A stretch of DNA of 64,000 bases from Chromobacterium paludis (GCF_008275125.1 NZ_CP043473.1:2356001-2420000), one strand, 5' to 3'. Shown: positions 53,409 to 64,000, numbered from the stretch's first letter. Notes: generated by a model from the sequence alone, not told the origin. Made by a program: numbers and translations.

Positions 53409-54716
53409 ATGCTCAACAGCGAATTCGTCCTCACCTTCCGCGAAGCCGCGCCCTACATCAACGCCTACCGCGGCAAAACCTTCGTGCTGGCCCTGGGCGG
53501 CGAAAGCCTGATCGACGGCGACTTCTCCAGCATGGCGCAGGACATCAACCTGCTGGTCAGCCTGGGCGTGCGCATCGTGCTGGTGCACGGCATCCGGCCG
53601 CAGATCGAAGCGCTGCTCAAGCGCCTGGGCATCGCCCGCATGTTCCACCGCGACCGCCGCGTCACCGACGCGGCCACCATGGACGCGGTCAAGCAGGCCG
53701 CCGGCGCCACCCGCCACGACGTGGAGGCGCGCCTGTCCATGGGCATGCCGCATTCGCCCATGCACGGCGCCCACCTGCGCGTGGCCGGCGGCAACTTCGT
53801 CACCGCCCAGCCGCTGGGCGTGCTGGACGGCGTGGACATGCAATACACCGGCCAGGTGCGCCGGGTGGACGCCGCAGCCATCCGCCAGCGCCTGGACGCC
53901 GGCGAGCTGGTGCTGCTGACGCCGGTGGGCTATTCGCTGACCGGCGAGAGCTTCAACCTGACCATGGAAGAGCTGGCCACCCACGTCGCCATCGCGCTGA
54001 AAGCCGAGAAACTGATCTACGTGGTGGAGGGCCGCGGAGTGGTGGAGCGCGACGGCCAGTTGATCAGCTCGCTGACCTCGCTCCAGGCCGAGGAAATGCT
54101 GGAGGCAGGCAGCCTGCCCGAAGACGTGGCCGCTTACCTGCCCTACTGCATCCGCGCCACGCGCGAAGGCATCCCGCGCGCCCACTTGGTCAGCCGCCAT
54201 CAGGACGGCGCGCTATTGCTGGAACACTTCACGCGCGGCGGCAACGGCACCATGATCGCGCGCGATCCCTTGGTGCGCGTGCGCCATGCCAGCATAGAAG
54301 ACGTCGGCGACATCCTGGCGCTGATTCAGCCGCTGGAGGAGCAAGGCATTCTGGTGCGCCGCAGCCGCGAGCGGCTGGAAGTGGAGATAGGCGAATACTC
54401 GGTGCTGGAGCACGACGGCAAGATCTACGGCTGCGTGGCCATGCACCCCTTCCCCGAAGCCGAAACGGCGGAGCTGGCCTGCCTGGCGGTGTCGCCGGCC
54501 AAGCGCGACGGCGGCTTTGGCGAGATGTTGCTCAAACACGTGGAATACCAGGCGCGCACCCGCGGCCTGCAGTCGCTGTTCGTGCTGACCACGCAAACCT
54601 CGCACTGGTTCGTGGAGCGCGGTTTCGCCGAGGCGGACAAGAGCTCCTTGCCGCTGGCCCGCCAGCAGTTCTACAACTATCAGCGCCGTTCCAAGGTGTT
54701 TGTAAAACAGCTGTAA
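53409..54716 (+). CDS. argA: N-acetylglutamate synthase
   Basis: 435 residues. N-terminal amino-acid-kinase-like domain (FVLALGGESLIDGDFSSMAQ, IVLVHGIRPQIEALLKRLGI) for arginine feedback, and a C-terminal GNAT acetyltransferase domain (about 295-435: CVAMHPFPEAETAELACLAV, GFGEMLLKHVEYQARTRG). It starts arginine synthesis by acetylating glutamate. ATG 53409 has GGAGA 8 bp upstream and is preferred to 53382. Confidence 0.95.
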   Translation: MLNSEFVLTFREAAPYINAYRGKTFVLALGGESLIDGDFSSMAQDINLLVSLGVRIVLVHGIRPQIEALLKRLGIARMFHRDRRVTDAATMDAVKQAAGATRHDVEARLSMGMPHSPMHGAHLRVAGGNFVTAQPLGVLDGVDMQYTGQVRRVDAAAIRQRLDAGELVLLTPVGYSLTGESFNLTMEELATHVAIALKAEKLIYVVEGRGVVERDGQLISSLTSLQAEEMLEAGSLPEDVAAYLPYCIRATREGIPRAHLVSRHQDGALLLEHFTRGGNGTMIARDPLVRVRHASIEDVGDILALIQPLEEQGILVRRSRERLEVEIGEYSVLEHDGKIYGCVAMHPFPEAETAELACLAVSPAKRDGGFGEMLLKHVEYQARTRGLQSLFVLTTQTSHWFVERGFAEADKSSLPLARQQFYNYQRRSKVFVKQL

Positions 54717-54812
54717 CACAGTGTAGCCATGATGCCGCCACGGTTGGAACGGCGCGCCCGCTGTGACACAATAGCCCGCTGTGCCAATCAAAATACAAGC
54801 AAGGATTAAGCG

Positions 54813-55085
54813 ATGAGCAGAACCGTCAATTGCGTCAAGCTGGGCCGCGAAGCCGAAGGCCTCGACTTTCCGCCGCTGCCGGGCGAACTGGGCAAGCGCG
54901 TTTTCGAGAACGTGTCCAAGGAAGCCTGGCAGGGCTGGCTGCGCTACCAGACCATGCTGATCAACGAAAACCGCCTCAGCCTGGCCGACGCCCGCGCCCG
55001 CCAGTACCTGGCCTCCCAGCTTGAGGCCTACTTCTTCGGCGCCGGCGCCGACGCGCCGGCGGGCTACACGCCGCCGCAGAACTAA
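54813..55085 (+). CDS. yggX: Fe(2+)-trafficking / iron-sulfur protection protein YggX
   Basis: 90 residues. [60 protein letters not shown] are all diagnostic of the family, with the conserved Cys 7. It protects iron-sulfur clusters from oxidants. It stands alone between argA and ppk with a terminator behind. Confidence 0.95.
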   Translation: MSRTVNCVKLGREAEGLDFPPLPGELGKRVFENVSKEAWQGWLRYQTMLINENRLSLADARARQYLASQLEAYFFGAGADAPAGYTPPQN

Positions 55086-55096
55086 TCGCGAAATCC

Positions 55097-55121
55097 AGCC
55101 CTCCAAGTGAGGGCTTTATTG
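55097..55121 (+). terminator. Intrinsic terminator after yggX
   Basis: AGCCCTC and GAGGGCT with a five-base loop, then TTATTG. A weak T run. Confidence 0.65.
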
Positions 55122-55153
55122 TCTCCACCTTCGAAATTTGGCTCACACACCGT

Positions 55154-57229
55154 ATGTCACAATCGCAAGACCTGCTGCTGAACCGTGAACTGGGACTGAT
55201 AGAATTCAACCGCCGCGTATTGGCCCAGGCGGAAGACCCCAATCTGCCGCTGCTGGAGAGGCTGAAGTTCCTGTGCATCGTCTCCTCCAACCTGGACGAA
55301 TTCTTCGAAGTGCGCGTGGCCTGGCTGCAGGACGCCGCCCACGCCACGCCGGACCGCATCCTGGCCGACGGCTCCACGCCCGAGCAGGCCCTCGCGAAAG
55401 TGTCCCGCGCCAGCCACCAGCTGGTGCGCGAGCAATACGCCGTGATGAGCGAGGTGCTGTTCCCGGCGCTGCGCGAGCAAAACATCATTTTCCTGCGCCG
55501 CAGCGAATGGACGGAGCAACAGCAGGAGTGGGTGAAGAATTACTTCTTCCGCGAGCTGATGCCCATCCTGACGCCCATCGGCCTGGACCCGTCCCACCCC
55601 TTCCCCAAGGTGCTGAACAAGTCGCTGAACTTCGCGGTGGAGCTGGAGGGCCGCGACGCCTTCGGCCGCGCCTCCGGCACCGCCATCGTGCAGGCGCCGC
55701 GCATCCTGCCGCGCGTGATCAAGCTGCCGGCCGAGGTGTGCGACGGCCACTCGCATTGCTTCGTCTTCCTGTCGTCCATCCTGCACTCGCATGTGCATGA
55801 GCTGTTCCCCGGCATGACGGTCAAGGGCTGCTACCAGTTCCGCGTGACGCGCGACAGCGAGCTGTCCGTCGAAGACGACGACTTCAAGAACCTGCGCACC
55901 GCGCTGCAGGGCGAATTGCGCCAGCGCCAGTTCGGCGACGCCGTGCGGCTGGAAATCGCCGACACCTGCCCGCAGCACATGGAATCCTTCCTGCTGACCC
56001 AGTTCAATCTGCAGCCGCGCGACGTCTACCGCGTCAACGGCCCGGTGAACCTGGTTCGGCTGATGCAGGTGCCGGACCTGGTGGACCGCTCCGATTTGAA
56101 ATTCGCGCCGTTCACCCCCGCGCTGCCGGCCAATCTGCAAAAGAAGTCCAAGTCCTCCCTGTTCGAGGTCATCCGCAAGGGCGATGTGCTGCTGCACCAC
56201 CCCTACCAAAGCTTCCAGCCGGTGATCGACTTCCTGACCCAGGCGGCGACCGACCCGCACGTGGTGGCGATCAAGATGACGGTGTACCGCACCGGCACCG
56301 ACTCGGTGCTGATGGAGTCGCTGATCGCCGCCGCCCGCGCCGGCAAACAGGTGACCGTGGTGGTGGAGCTGATGGCGCGCTTCGACGAAGAAGCCAATAT
56401 CAGCTGGGCCAGCCGCCTGGAAGACGCCGGCGCCCACGTGGTGTATGGCGTGATCGGCTACAAGGTGCACGCCAAGATGCTGATGGTGGTGCGGCGCGAA
56501 ACGCACGGCCTGCGCCGCTACGTGCATCTGGGCACCGGCAACTACCACCCGCGCACCGCGCGGCTGTACACGGACTTCGGCCTGTTGACCTGCGACGAGG
56601 AAATCGCCAGCGACGTCAACGACATCTTCGTCCAGCTCACCGGCTTGGGCAGCGCCAGCAGCCTGAAGCATCTGTTCCAGAGCCCGTTCACGCTGCACAG
56701 CATGATCATGCAGTCCATCGAGCGCGAGATCGAACACGCCCAGGCCGGCAAGCCGGCGCAGATCATCGCCAAGATGAACTCGCTGCTGGAACCGCAAGTC
56801 ATCCACGCGCTGTACCGCGCCAGCCAGGCCGGCGTGAAGATCCAGCTCATCGTGCGCGGCGTGTGCGCGCTGCGCCCCGGCGTGCCGGGGCTGTCCGACA
56901 ACATCTCGGTGCGCTCCATCGTCGGCCGCTTCCTGGAACATCCGCGCGTGTTCTACTTCTACAACGATCACAAGGAAGACCTGCTGATGTCCAGCGCCGA
57001 CTGGATGGGCCGCAACTTCTTCCGCCGCATCGAAACCTGCGTGCCCATCCTGGACGGCAAGCTGAAGCGCCGCATCATCAAGGAAGCGCTGCGGCTGTAT
57101 CTGGAAGACAACGTCAACAGCTGGGACATGCAGCCTGACGGCGGCTACAAACGCCGTTCCGGGCGCGGCAAGCCGCACTGCGCGCAACAGGAGCTGCTGG
57201 CCCTGTACACCGGCCCGCAGGCGGAATAA
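55154..57229 (+). CDS. ppk: Polyphosphate kinase 1
   Basis: 691 residues. N-terminal LLNRELGLIEFNRRVLAQAE, head domain, and two phospholipase-D-like catalytic domains: KVHAKMLMVVRRETHG holds the autophosphorylated His, and YVHLGTGNYHPRTARLYTDF follows. The end has FYNDHKEDLLMSSADWMGRN. It makes polyphosphate from ATP. The DUF456 gene begins 3 bp after its stop, so they may be co-transcribed. Confidence 0.96.
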   Translation: MSQSQDLLLNRELGLIEFNRRVLAQAEDPNLPLLERLKFLCIVSSNLDEFFEVRVAWLQDAAHATPDRILADGSTPEQALAKVSRASHQLVREQYAVMSEVLFPALREQNIIFLRRSEWTEQQQEWVKNYFFRELMPILTPIGLDPSHPFPKVLNKSLNFAVELEGRDAFGRASGTAIVQAPRILPRVIKLPAEVCDGHSHCFVFLSSILHSHVHELFPGMTVKGCYQFRVTRDSELSVEDDDFKNLRTALQGELRQRQFGDAVRLEIADTCPQHMESFLLTQFNLQPRDVYRVNGPVNLVRLMQVPDLVDRSDLKFAPFTPALPANLQKKSKSSLFEVIRKGDVLLHHPYQSFQPVIDFLTQAATDPHVVAIKMTVYRTGTDSVLMESLIAAARAGKQVTVVVELMARFDEEANISWASRLEDAGAHVVYGVIGYKVHAKMLMVVRRETHGLRRYVHLGTGNYHPRTARLYTDFGLLTCDEEIASDVNDIFVQLTGLGSASSLKHLFQSPFTLHSMIMQSIEREIEHAQAGKPAQIIAKMNSLLEPQVIHALYRASQAGVKIQLIVRGVCALRPGVPGLSDNISVRSIVGRFLEHPRVFYFYNDHKEDLLMSSADWMGRNFFRRIETCVPILDGKLKRRIIKEALRLYLEDNVNSWDMQPDGGYKRRSGRGKPHCAQQELLALYTGPQAE

Positions 57230-57232
57230 GCG

Positions 57233-57712
57233 ATGGCGTTACTAGGCTACCTGGCCGCCGCGCTGATGGTGGTGGCCGGCCTGGCCGGCACCATCCTGCC
57301 CGCCCTCCCCGGCCTGCCGCTGATGTTCGGCGGCCTGCTGCTGGCCTCTTGGCTGGATGGCTTCCATCACCTGGGCGCCGTCAGCCTGAGCATACTGGCA
57401 GTGTTGGCGGCGTTGGGCCTGCTGATAGACTTCGTCGCCGGCCTGTTGGGCGCCAAGGCCACCGGGGCGAGCAAGCAAGCGCTGTGGGGCGCCTTCATCG
57501 GCAGCCTGGTTGGCATGTTCCTCGGTCTGGCCGGCGTCATCCTCGGCCCCCTGGTCGGCGCGGTGATCGGCGAGTTCCTGGCTCGCAAGGACGCCTTGCA
57601 GGCCGGCAAGGTCGGCGTCGGCACTTTCATCGGTTTTATCGTCGGCGCGGTGGCCAAAGTGGCCTGCGCCTTCGCCATGCTGGCCACCGCCGCGCTGGCG
57701 CTGGTTTTCTAA
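57233..57712 (+). CDS. DUF456-family membrane protein
   Basis: 159 residues, five predicted helices with a glycine-rich core: LVVAGLAGTILPALPGLPLM, DFVAGLLGAKATGASKQALW, GAVIGEFLARKDALQAGKVG. This is the DUF456 pattern, whose function is unknown. It follows ppk by 3 bp on the same strand. The GC-rich palindrome behind it has no T run. Confidence 0.87.
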   Translation: MALLGYLAAALMVVAGLAGTILPALPGLPLMFGGLLLASWLDGFHHLGAVSLSILAVLAALGLLIDFVAGLLGAKATGASKQALWGAFIGSLVGMFLGLAGVILGPLVGAVIGEFLARKDALQAGKVGVGTFIGFIVGAVAKVACAFAMLATAALALVF

Positions 57713-57821
57713 ATTTCATCCCCCGCGCGGCCGGCCCATGCCGGCCGTTCGGCTATCTGTTCTTGGCCGCCCGTTTTGGTAGAATCGGCGTCTAGTCATA
57801 GCAACCAATGTGAACGAATCC

Positions 57822-59489
<1,668 letters not shown>

Positions 59490-59504
59490 TCCGCAAGCCG
59501 ATCC

Positions 59505-59530
59505 AGCCCCCGCGCCGCGGGGGCTTTTTC
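59505..59530 (+). terminator. Terminator after ettA
   Basis: AGCCCCCGC and GCGGGGGCT with a three-base loop and TTTTTC, between convergent genes. Confidence 0.85.
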
Positions 59531-59535
59531 ATGTT

Positions 59536-60267
59536 TCAATCCAGATAACGCGCCGTGATGCGCTCCAGCTCCCCGCTCTCCCGCAATTGGCGAAACGCAT
59601 CGGCCAGCCGCTTAGCGGCCTCGTCCGGCATGCGCTTGCCGCAGGCAATATAAATTTGGGTTTCCTGCAGACGCAAGACCTCCTGGATCGCCACGGCCTT
59701 GCGCCCTTGCTGCTTCACCAAATAGCGCGCGACCGGGCTATGCACGGCCCAGGCGTCCGCCACGCCCAGGCTCAGCTCGCGATAGCCGTCCTTCGCGGCG
59801 GGCAGCTCAGCAAACTCCACCTGATGCTGCCGCAGCCACTCCGCCATCGACGACCCCAATAGCGCCACCACGCGCTTGCCCTTCAGGTCCGCCAGGGAGT
59901 GGATGCCCTGGACATTGCCGGCCCGCACGAACAGAGACTGCCCGCTGCTGTCGATCACGGCTATCCAGCGGTATAAATCCTCGCGCTTGGGCGAGCGGGT
60001 CAAGGGCAGCAGGCAGGCGTACTCGTCGCCCTGCACCTGCAGTTGCGCGCGCTTCCACGGCACATCCATCCATTGTCCCTGCATGCCGGCCTTGGCCAGC
60101 GCCGCCTGCACCGCTTCCTGGGCAATGCCGCGCTGAGCCGTGCCGGGCTCTCCGATGATAAATGGCGGATAATCCAGCGAATACAAATGAATGAGCACGG
60201 GCGACGGCGCCGCGGACCATGCCGGGGAAACCAGACAAGCCAACAGCAACCAGAACCATTTCTTCAT
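59536..60267 (-). CDS. Periplasmic amino-acid-type solute-binding protein
   Basis: 243 residues. Signal peptide (MKKWFWLLLACLVSPAWSAA), then a family-3 binding fold: YSLDYPPFIIGEPGTAQRGI, HSLADLKGKRVVALLGSSMA, and a helical end with RLADAFRQLRESGELERITA. No ABC permease or ATPase genes adjoin it, so it may act alone or in sensing. GGAGAGG is 3-6 bp from ATG 60270/60267; the second gives better spacing. Confidence 0.85.
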   Translation of the reverse strand: MKKWFWLLLACLVSPAWSAAPSPVLIHLYSLDYPPFIIGEPGTAQRGIAQEAVQAALAKAGMQGQWMDVPWKRAQLQVQGDEYACLLPLTRSPKREDLYRWIAVIDSSGQSLFVRAGNVQGIHSLADLKGKRVVALLGSSMAEWLRQHQVEFAELPAAKDGYRELSLGVADAWAVHSPVARYLVKQQGRKAVAIQEVLRLQETQIYIACGKRMPDEAAKRLADAFRQLRESGELERITARYLD

Positions 60268-60303
60268 CATCCTCTCCATCTGCGCCCCAGCGGACCGTGT
60301 AAA

Positions 60304-61005
60304 ATGGCCATCATGTCTCTGCGATCTCTCATTCTTTGTAGCAGCTTGTGCCTGGCAGCCTGCTCCTCGCTCCCGCCTGCCGACTTGCCGGCCCCGACCG
60401 GCTACTATCGGGTGCAGGCTGGCGATACGCTGTACCGCATCGCGCGCCGGCACAAACAGAGCGTGGCCAACCTGGCTCGCTGGAACCGCCTGGCGGACCG
60501 CTCCGTGATCCAGACCGGACAGCTGCTGCGCGTGCAGCCGCCCACATCCGCCTCCGGCCAGCCTGCCAACCCGGCAAAAACCAGTCCCGCCAACCCCAAG
60601 CCGGCGCCGGTCAAGCCATCCGCGCCGCCGCCCAAGCTCACCATCAAGCTGCAATGGCCGGCCGACGGCGCCGTGCTCGCCGGCTTCGACGGCAACCGCA
60701 ACAAGGGACTGGACATCGCGGGCCAAGCCGGCGACCCGGTGCGCGCCGCCGCGGCAGGCAAGGTGGTCTACGCCGGCAAAGGCATACGCGCCTATGGCAA
60801 CCTGCTGATCATCAAGCACAATGAAAGCACCTTGACCGTATACGCCCATAATCAGAAGCTGCTGGCGCAGGAGGGAGACCAGGTGGTGGCGGGCCAGCAG
60901 ATCGCCACCATGGGCGACTCCGGCGCCAACCGCGTCAAGCTGCATTTCGAGCTGCGCCTGGGCACCCAAGTGGTGAATCCGGCCGCCTATCTGCCGCCGC
61001 GCTGA
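60304..61005 (+). CDS. NlpD-like lipoprotein with LysM and M23 domains
   Basis: 233 residues. Lipoprotein signal (lipobox CLAAC), a LysM domain (YRVQAGDTLYRIARRHKQSV, LARWNRLADRSVIQTGQLLR), a Pro/Lys linker, and an M23 domain with NKGLDIAGQAGDPVRAAAAG and KLHFELRLG. The first zinc ligand His is replaced by Asn (NKGLD), as in NlpD, so it probably activates an amidase rather than cutting. ATG 60304 or 60313 may be the start. Confidence 0.88.
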   Translation: MAIMSLRSLILCSSLCLAACSSLPPADLPAPTGYYRVQAGDTLYRIARRHKQSVANLARWNRLADRSVIQTGQLLRVQPPTSASGQPANPAKTSPANPKPAPVKPSAPPPKLTIKLQWPADGAVLAGFDGNRNKGLDIAGQAGDPVRAAAAGKVVYAGKGIRAYGNLLIIKHNESTLTVYAHNQKLLAQEGDQVVAGQQIATMGDSGANRVKLHFELRLGTQVVNPAAYLPPR

Positions 61006-61049
61006 GCCTTGGCCATGCCCGCGCTTACCTTTAGCCGGACCATAAAAAA

Positions 61050-62243
61050 ATGAACCGCACCGTGATTCCCCTCTTGCTGGCCGCGCTGCTCGCCGGCTGC
61101 GCCGCCCCGACCAAGCCGGCCGCGCCCGTCCTCATCCCCATGCCCGAGCCGCAGCCGGCCCCCGCGCCGGCGCAACTGCCGCCCGTCGCCCCCGCCGCTC
61201 CGGCGCCCGCCCCGCTCCCGCCTCCGGCGCCACCGCCGGCGCGCAACTACGTGCCCGCGTCCGTCCCGGTAGCCGTGCGCGATCGCCAAGGCTGGATCCA
61301 CGATATCGACAGCGCCTTCCGCCACTTGCGCATTCCGCCCACGGCAGAGAACGCCTGCGCCATGGCCGCGGTGATCGAGCAGGAGTCCAGCTGGCAGAGC
61401 GACCCGACGGTGCCGGGCCTGCCCAAAATCGTCTGGGGAAAAATAGAGGAGAAGGCCCATCGCTACCTGGTGCCGCTCTCCGTGGTCAAGGCGGCGCTGT
61501 TGAAGACCTCGCCCAATGGCCAGAGCTATAAGGCGCGCATCGACGCGCTGCGCACCGAGCGCGAAATGAACCTGCTGTACGAGGATATGGCGCGCGAGGC
61601 CACACAGATGGGCCTGCCCATGGACATGAAGAATCCGATACGCACCGGCGGGCCGATGCAGGTCAGCGTGGAGTTCGCCGAATCCCACGTCAAGGCCTGG
61701 CCCTATCCTTATCCGCACCGCGACAGCATCCGCCACCAGGTATTCAGCCGGCGCGGCGGCGTTTACTTCGGCGCGGCCATCCTGCTGCAATACCCGGCGC
61801 CGTATCAAGACATGAAGTACCGCTTCGCCGATTTCAACGCCGGCCGCTACAGCAGCCGCAACGCGGCGTTCCAGGCCGCGTTGGCCCGGCTCAGCGGCCG
61901 CAAGCTGGCGCTGGACGGCGACCTGCTGAACTACCAGGGCAGCCAGCCCTCCGGCAGCCAGCAGGCGGCGCTGGCCATCGCCGATCGGCTAGGCCTCAGC
62001 CGCGACGCCATCCTGCGCGATCTGAAACAGGAAAAATATTCCGCCTTTGGCCAATGCGAACTGTACCGGCGGGTGTTCACCCTGGCGGACAAGCAAGCCG
62101 GCAAGCCCCTGCCGCGCGCCCTCATGCCGCAAATCGACCTGAAAAGCCCCAAGATCACCCGCAAGCTGACCACCCAATGGTTTGCCGAGCGAGTGGACGG
62201 CCGCTACCGGCAATGCCTGTCCCGGACGGCGGCGGCGGGCTGA
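61050..62243 (+). CDS. DUF1615-domain lipoprotein
   Basis: 397 residues. Lipobox LLAGC at about residue 17, a 45-residue Pro/Ala linker, then the DUF1615 domain (ENACAMAAVIEQESSWQSDP, PMQVSVEFAESHVKAWPYPY, VYFGAAILLQYPAPYQDMKY). The E-S-x-W segment recalls lytic transglycosylase folds, so a peptidoglycan role is plausible but unproven. Confidence 0.85.
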   Translation: MNRTVIPLLLAALLAGCAAPTKPAAPVLIPMPEPQPAPAPAQLPPVAPAAPAPAPLPPPAPPPARNYVPASVPVAVRDRQGWIHDIDSAFRHLRIPPTAENACAMAAVIEQESSWQSDPTVPGLPKIVWGKIEEKAHRYLVPLSVVKAALLKTSPNGQSYKARIDALRTEREMNLLYEDMAREATQMGLPMDMKNPIRTGGPMQVSVEFAESHVKAWPYPYPHRDSIRHQVFSRRGGVYFGAAILLQYPAPYQDMKYRFADFNAGRYSSRNAAFQAALARLSGRKLALDGDLLNYQGSQPSGSQQAALAIADRLGLSRDAILRDLKQEKYSAFGQCELYRRVFTLADKQAGKPLPRALMPQIDLKSPKITRKLTTQWFAERVDGRYRQCLSRTAAAG

Positions 62244-62276
62244 TGCGCGCCGCCTGACGCCGTCATATAATGAACC

Positions 62277-62303
62277 GCAAACGGCCGGATTTCCGGCCGT
62301 TCA
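62277..62303 (+). terminator. Possible terminator after the DUF1615 gene
   Basis: AACGGCCGG and CCGGCCGTT around a four-base loop; the T run is very weak. Confidence 0.4.
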
Positions 62304-62349
62304 TGCATTCAAAACAACAGCGGCAACGCCGCACTGGCTCAGGTTAATC

Positions 62350-63378
62350 ATGCGTTCCACTTTTTCTTACTTCATCGGCTCGCTGGTCCTCAGCGCCGCC
62401 GCGCTGGCTGCGGTCGCCAGCTATGGTTTCCAGCGCGGCGGCGCCGAAACCGCCAGCGCCTTTCTGCTGACCACCGCGGTGCTGGCCGTGCTGGAAACCA
62501 GCGTCTCCTTCGACAATGCCGTGGTCAACGCCTCCGTGCTCAAGGCGATGAGCCATCGCTGGCGCCAAGTTTTCATGACCGTCGGCATCGCCGTGGCGGT
62601 ATTCGGCATGCGCGTGCTGTTTCCGCTGCTGATCGTGTCCACGGCCGGCGGCGTGTCCCTGGCCGAGGCCTTCGCCGTCGCCACGGAGCAGCCCGCGCGC
62701 TACCAGCAAATCATGCACGACAGCCATTTGATGATCATGGGCTTCGGCGCCACCTTCCTGCTGATGGTGGTGATCGAATACTTCGTGCAGCATGAAAAGG
62801 ACGATCACTGGCTGCCCGGCGTCGAACCGCTGCTGGCCAAGCTGGGCAGCGTGGAAAACGCGCAATCCTTGGTCACCATCTTGGTGGTGGCCACGGTGGC
62901 GGCCGGCGTGCCGGCGGGCCAGAAGCTGGCCTTCATCAGCAGCTGCTTCTGGGGCTATGTGATGTTCATGGTCTTGCATATGTTCAAGCAGCTGTTCGGC
63001 GGAGTGGACATCCAGACCGCGGCGGCCAGGAACGGCCTGATCGGCTTTGTCTATCTGGAGGTGCTGGACGCCAGCTTCTCCATGGACGGCGTGATCGCCG
63101 CCTTCGCCATCACCAATGACTTCTGGCTGATCGCCGCCGGCCTGGGCATAGGCGCGATGTTCGTGCGCTCGCTGACCCTCTACCTGGTGGAGCGCGACGT
63201 GATCGGCCAGTTCAAGTATCTGGAGGTGTCCGCGTTCTGGGCCATCGCCGCGCTGGTGGCCATCATGTTCGCCGCCGCGCTGCACGTGGAGCTGGGCGAA
63301 GTGGCCACCGGCCTGATCAGCGTCTCCATCATCGGCCTGGGCGTGCTGACCAGCCTGCCCTCGCGCCGCCGACCTTAA
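62350..63378 (+). CDS. DUF475/TerC-type membrane protein
   Basis: 342 residues with about nine helices. Conserved acidic motifs ETSVSFDNAVVNASVLKAM and LEVLDASFSMDGVIAAFAI are typical of the TerC superfamily (DUF475 branch), which handles metals or tellurite stress. The ATG is 62350; the frame before it overlaps the previous gene. I see no manganese riboswitch in front. Confidence 0.85.
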   Translation: MRSTFSYFIGSLVLSAAALAAVASYGFQRGGAETASAFLLTTAVLAVLETSVSFDNAVVNASVLKAMSHRWRQVFMTVGIAVAVFGMRVLFPLLIVSTAGGVSLAEAFAVATEQPARYQQIMHDSHLMIMGFGATFLLMVVIEYFVQHEKDDHWLPGVEPLLAKLGSVENAQSLVTILVVATVAAGVPAGQKLAFISSCFWGYVMFMVLHMFKQLFGGVDIQTAAARNGLIGFVYLEVLDASFSMDGVIAAFAITNDFWLIAAGLGIGAMFVRSLTLYLVERDVIGQFKYLEVSAFWAIAALVAIMFAAALHVELGEVATGLISVSIIGLGVLTSLPSRRRP

Positions 63379-63394
63379 AAACCGCGCAGGCAAG

Positions 63395-63424
63395 ACAAAG
63401 GCCGGGGTTCCCCCCGGCCTTTGT
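63395..63424. terminator. Bidirectional terminator
   Basis: ACAAAGGCCGGGG and CCCCGGCCTTTGT form a strong hairpin between convergent genes. Confidence 0.8.
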
Positions 63425-63460
63425 CCATTCCGACTCCGCGCCCCGCACGGGGCAACTTCG

Positions 63461-64000
63461 TCAGGCGGACGTGCTCAGCAAGGCGCCGACGCCGGCGCTG
63501 GTGCCCAGCTGATTGTTTTGCAAATTCTGGCTCAGGTTTTGCAGAAAGGTCTGCAAGGAAGCCTGCCCCTGCCCGCTGCCGCTGGAGGTGCCCAGCGCCT
63601 GCTGCAAAGTCTGAAAAGCCGACTGCAAAGTCGAACTGGCGCTATTTTGCGTGCCATTGGCGATATCCTGCAATAATTGCTGCAGATTGTTTTGCAGCCC
63701 GCTGCGGTAACCGCTGGTACCGGAAGCGCTGCCGCTCTGCGTGGCCGCGGCATCCTGATCCGGACCGCCGCTATCGGTGTCGCCGTCATTGTCGCCGCCG
63801 CCCGTCCCCTGCGCCGCCGTCCCCTGCGCGCCCTCTTGATGCAAAGCCTGGAACAAGGAATGAATGAAGGCATGCACGGCTTGCCGCTGACCGCCGCCGG
63901 CCGCGCTGACCGCGCCGCTACTGCCCGCCCCGCCAGAACCGTCGCTGCCGCCGCTGGATGAAGCGGCAGCCGTGGATGGCGGCGGCAGCAAGCCGGACTG
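63461..64000 (-). CDS. Low-complexity protein with FIHSLFQAL motif (partial)
   Basis: The frame stays open to the window edge, so this is the C-terminal part. It is rich in Ser, Gly, Gln and Ala. A helical motif (AVHAFIHSLFQALHQEGAQ) resembles the F-M-H-x-L-F-Q-A-L segment of uncharacterised low-complexity proteins of proteobacteria. The end is Gln/Asn/Leu-rich (LQTFLQNLSQNLQNNQLG). There is no catalytic signature. It may be secreted or surface-linked, but that is a guess. Confidence 0.65.
   Translation of the reverse strand, partial: QSGLLPPPSTAAASSSGGSDGSGGAGSSGAVSAAGGGQRQAVHAFIHSLFQALHQEGAQGTAAQGTGGGDNDGDTDSGGPDQDAAATQSGSASGTSGYRSGLQNNLQQLLQDIANGTQNSASSTLQSAFQTLQQALGTSSGSGQGQASLQTFLQNLSQNLQNNQLGTSAGVGALLSTSA

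Noticed and set aside
55157..57187. Open frame of 676 codons opposite ppk
   Set aside because: Shadow of the GC-rich ppk gene with no motifs or ribosome site.
57716..57770. GGCCGGC/GCCGGCC hairpin after the DUF456 gene as a terminator
   Set aside because: No T run follows; it may be a GC-rich palindrome only.
62344..63393. 349-codon frame opposite the DUF475 gene
   Set aside because: His/Gln-rich shadow of a membrane protein gene.

Overview
The window reads as a chromosomal segment of a high-GC betaproteobacterium of the Neisseriales, most likely Chromobacterium or a close relative in the Chromobacteriaceae. The grounds are the block kdsD-kdsC-lptC-lptA-lptB-rpoN-hpf-ptsN-hprK-rapZ (an HPr kinase next to RapZ and the lipopolysaccharide transport genes is typical of Betaproteobacteria), the gpmI-envC-ctpA and yggX-ppk neighbourhoods, and abundant two-component and HD-GYP signalling. 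The genus is an inference; no 16S or ribosomal marker is present.

Layout. 1-1898: the end of a hybrid sensor kinase (receiver plus Hpt) and an HD-GYP response regulator. 1929-6241 (minus): a candidate envelope-stress operon, PepSY protein > PAP2 phosphatase > COG4705 membrane protein > lipoprotein > response regulator > histidine kinase, preceded by an 11-bp-spaced CTTAGC direct repeat that suits autoregulation. 6387-24831: a genomic island of about 18 kb. It is flanked by 411-bp imperfect direct repeats, each holding the 3' part of an XRE regulator gene and the first 41 nt of tRNA-Gly(CCC); only the right copy has the complete regulator gene and complete tRNA.

The island carries a DUF1249-like protein and an unknown zinc-ribbon protein. 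Next comes a type VI secretion module: VgrG, a VRR-NUC nuclease effector, a DUF3396-type immunity protein and a small unknown. It also carries a fused primase / zinc-finger / UL9-like helicase replication protein beside a set of 50-51 bp repeats, a DUF3775 gene cut off from its upstream region by an IS5-like element, a tyrosine integrase, an FG-GAP lipoprotein, a small exported protein and a zinc-ribbon membrane protein. The regulator at the right end has a pair of candidate operators.

24924-43134: AsmA, a Kef-type antiporter, the Kdo/LPS-export block (kdsD, kdsC, lptCAB), rpoN, hpf, ptsN, hprK, rapZ, ubiX, the NAD(P)HX repair enzyme, an EamA transporter, and a second histidine kinase with a DUF3369/HD-GYP regulator. 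43198-47673 (minus): hemolysin III family protein, adk, kdsB, a Trm112-like protein, lpxK, exbD, exbB. The intergenic region after exbB holds two perfect inverted DnaA boxes. 47954-63378: a DUF4442 thioesterase-fold protein, an ArsR regulator divergent from gpmI with a palindromic operator over its promoter, envC, ctpA, argA, yggX, ppk, a DUF456 membrane protein, ettA, a solute-binding protein, an NlpD-like lipoprotein, a DUF1615 lipoprotein and a DUF475/TerC-type membrane protein. The window ends inside a low-complexity protein gene (minus).

The core segments build and export LPS (Kdo synthesis, lipid A phosphorylation, Lpt bridge), regulate nitrogen and envelope physiology (RpoN, PtsN, HprK, RapZ) and control cell separation (EnvC, NlpD-like, CtpA). 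The island is the accessory part and holds the more novel material.
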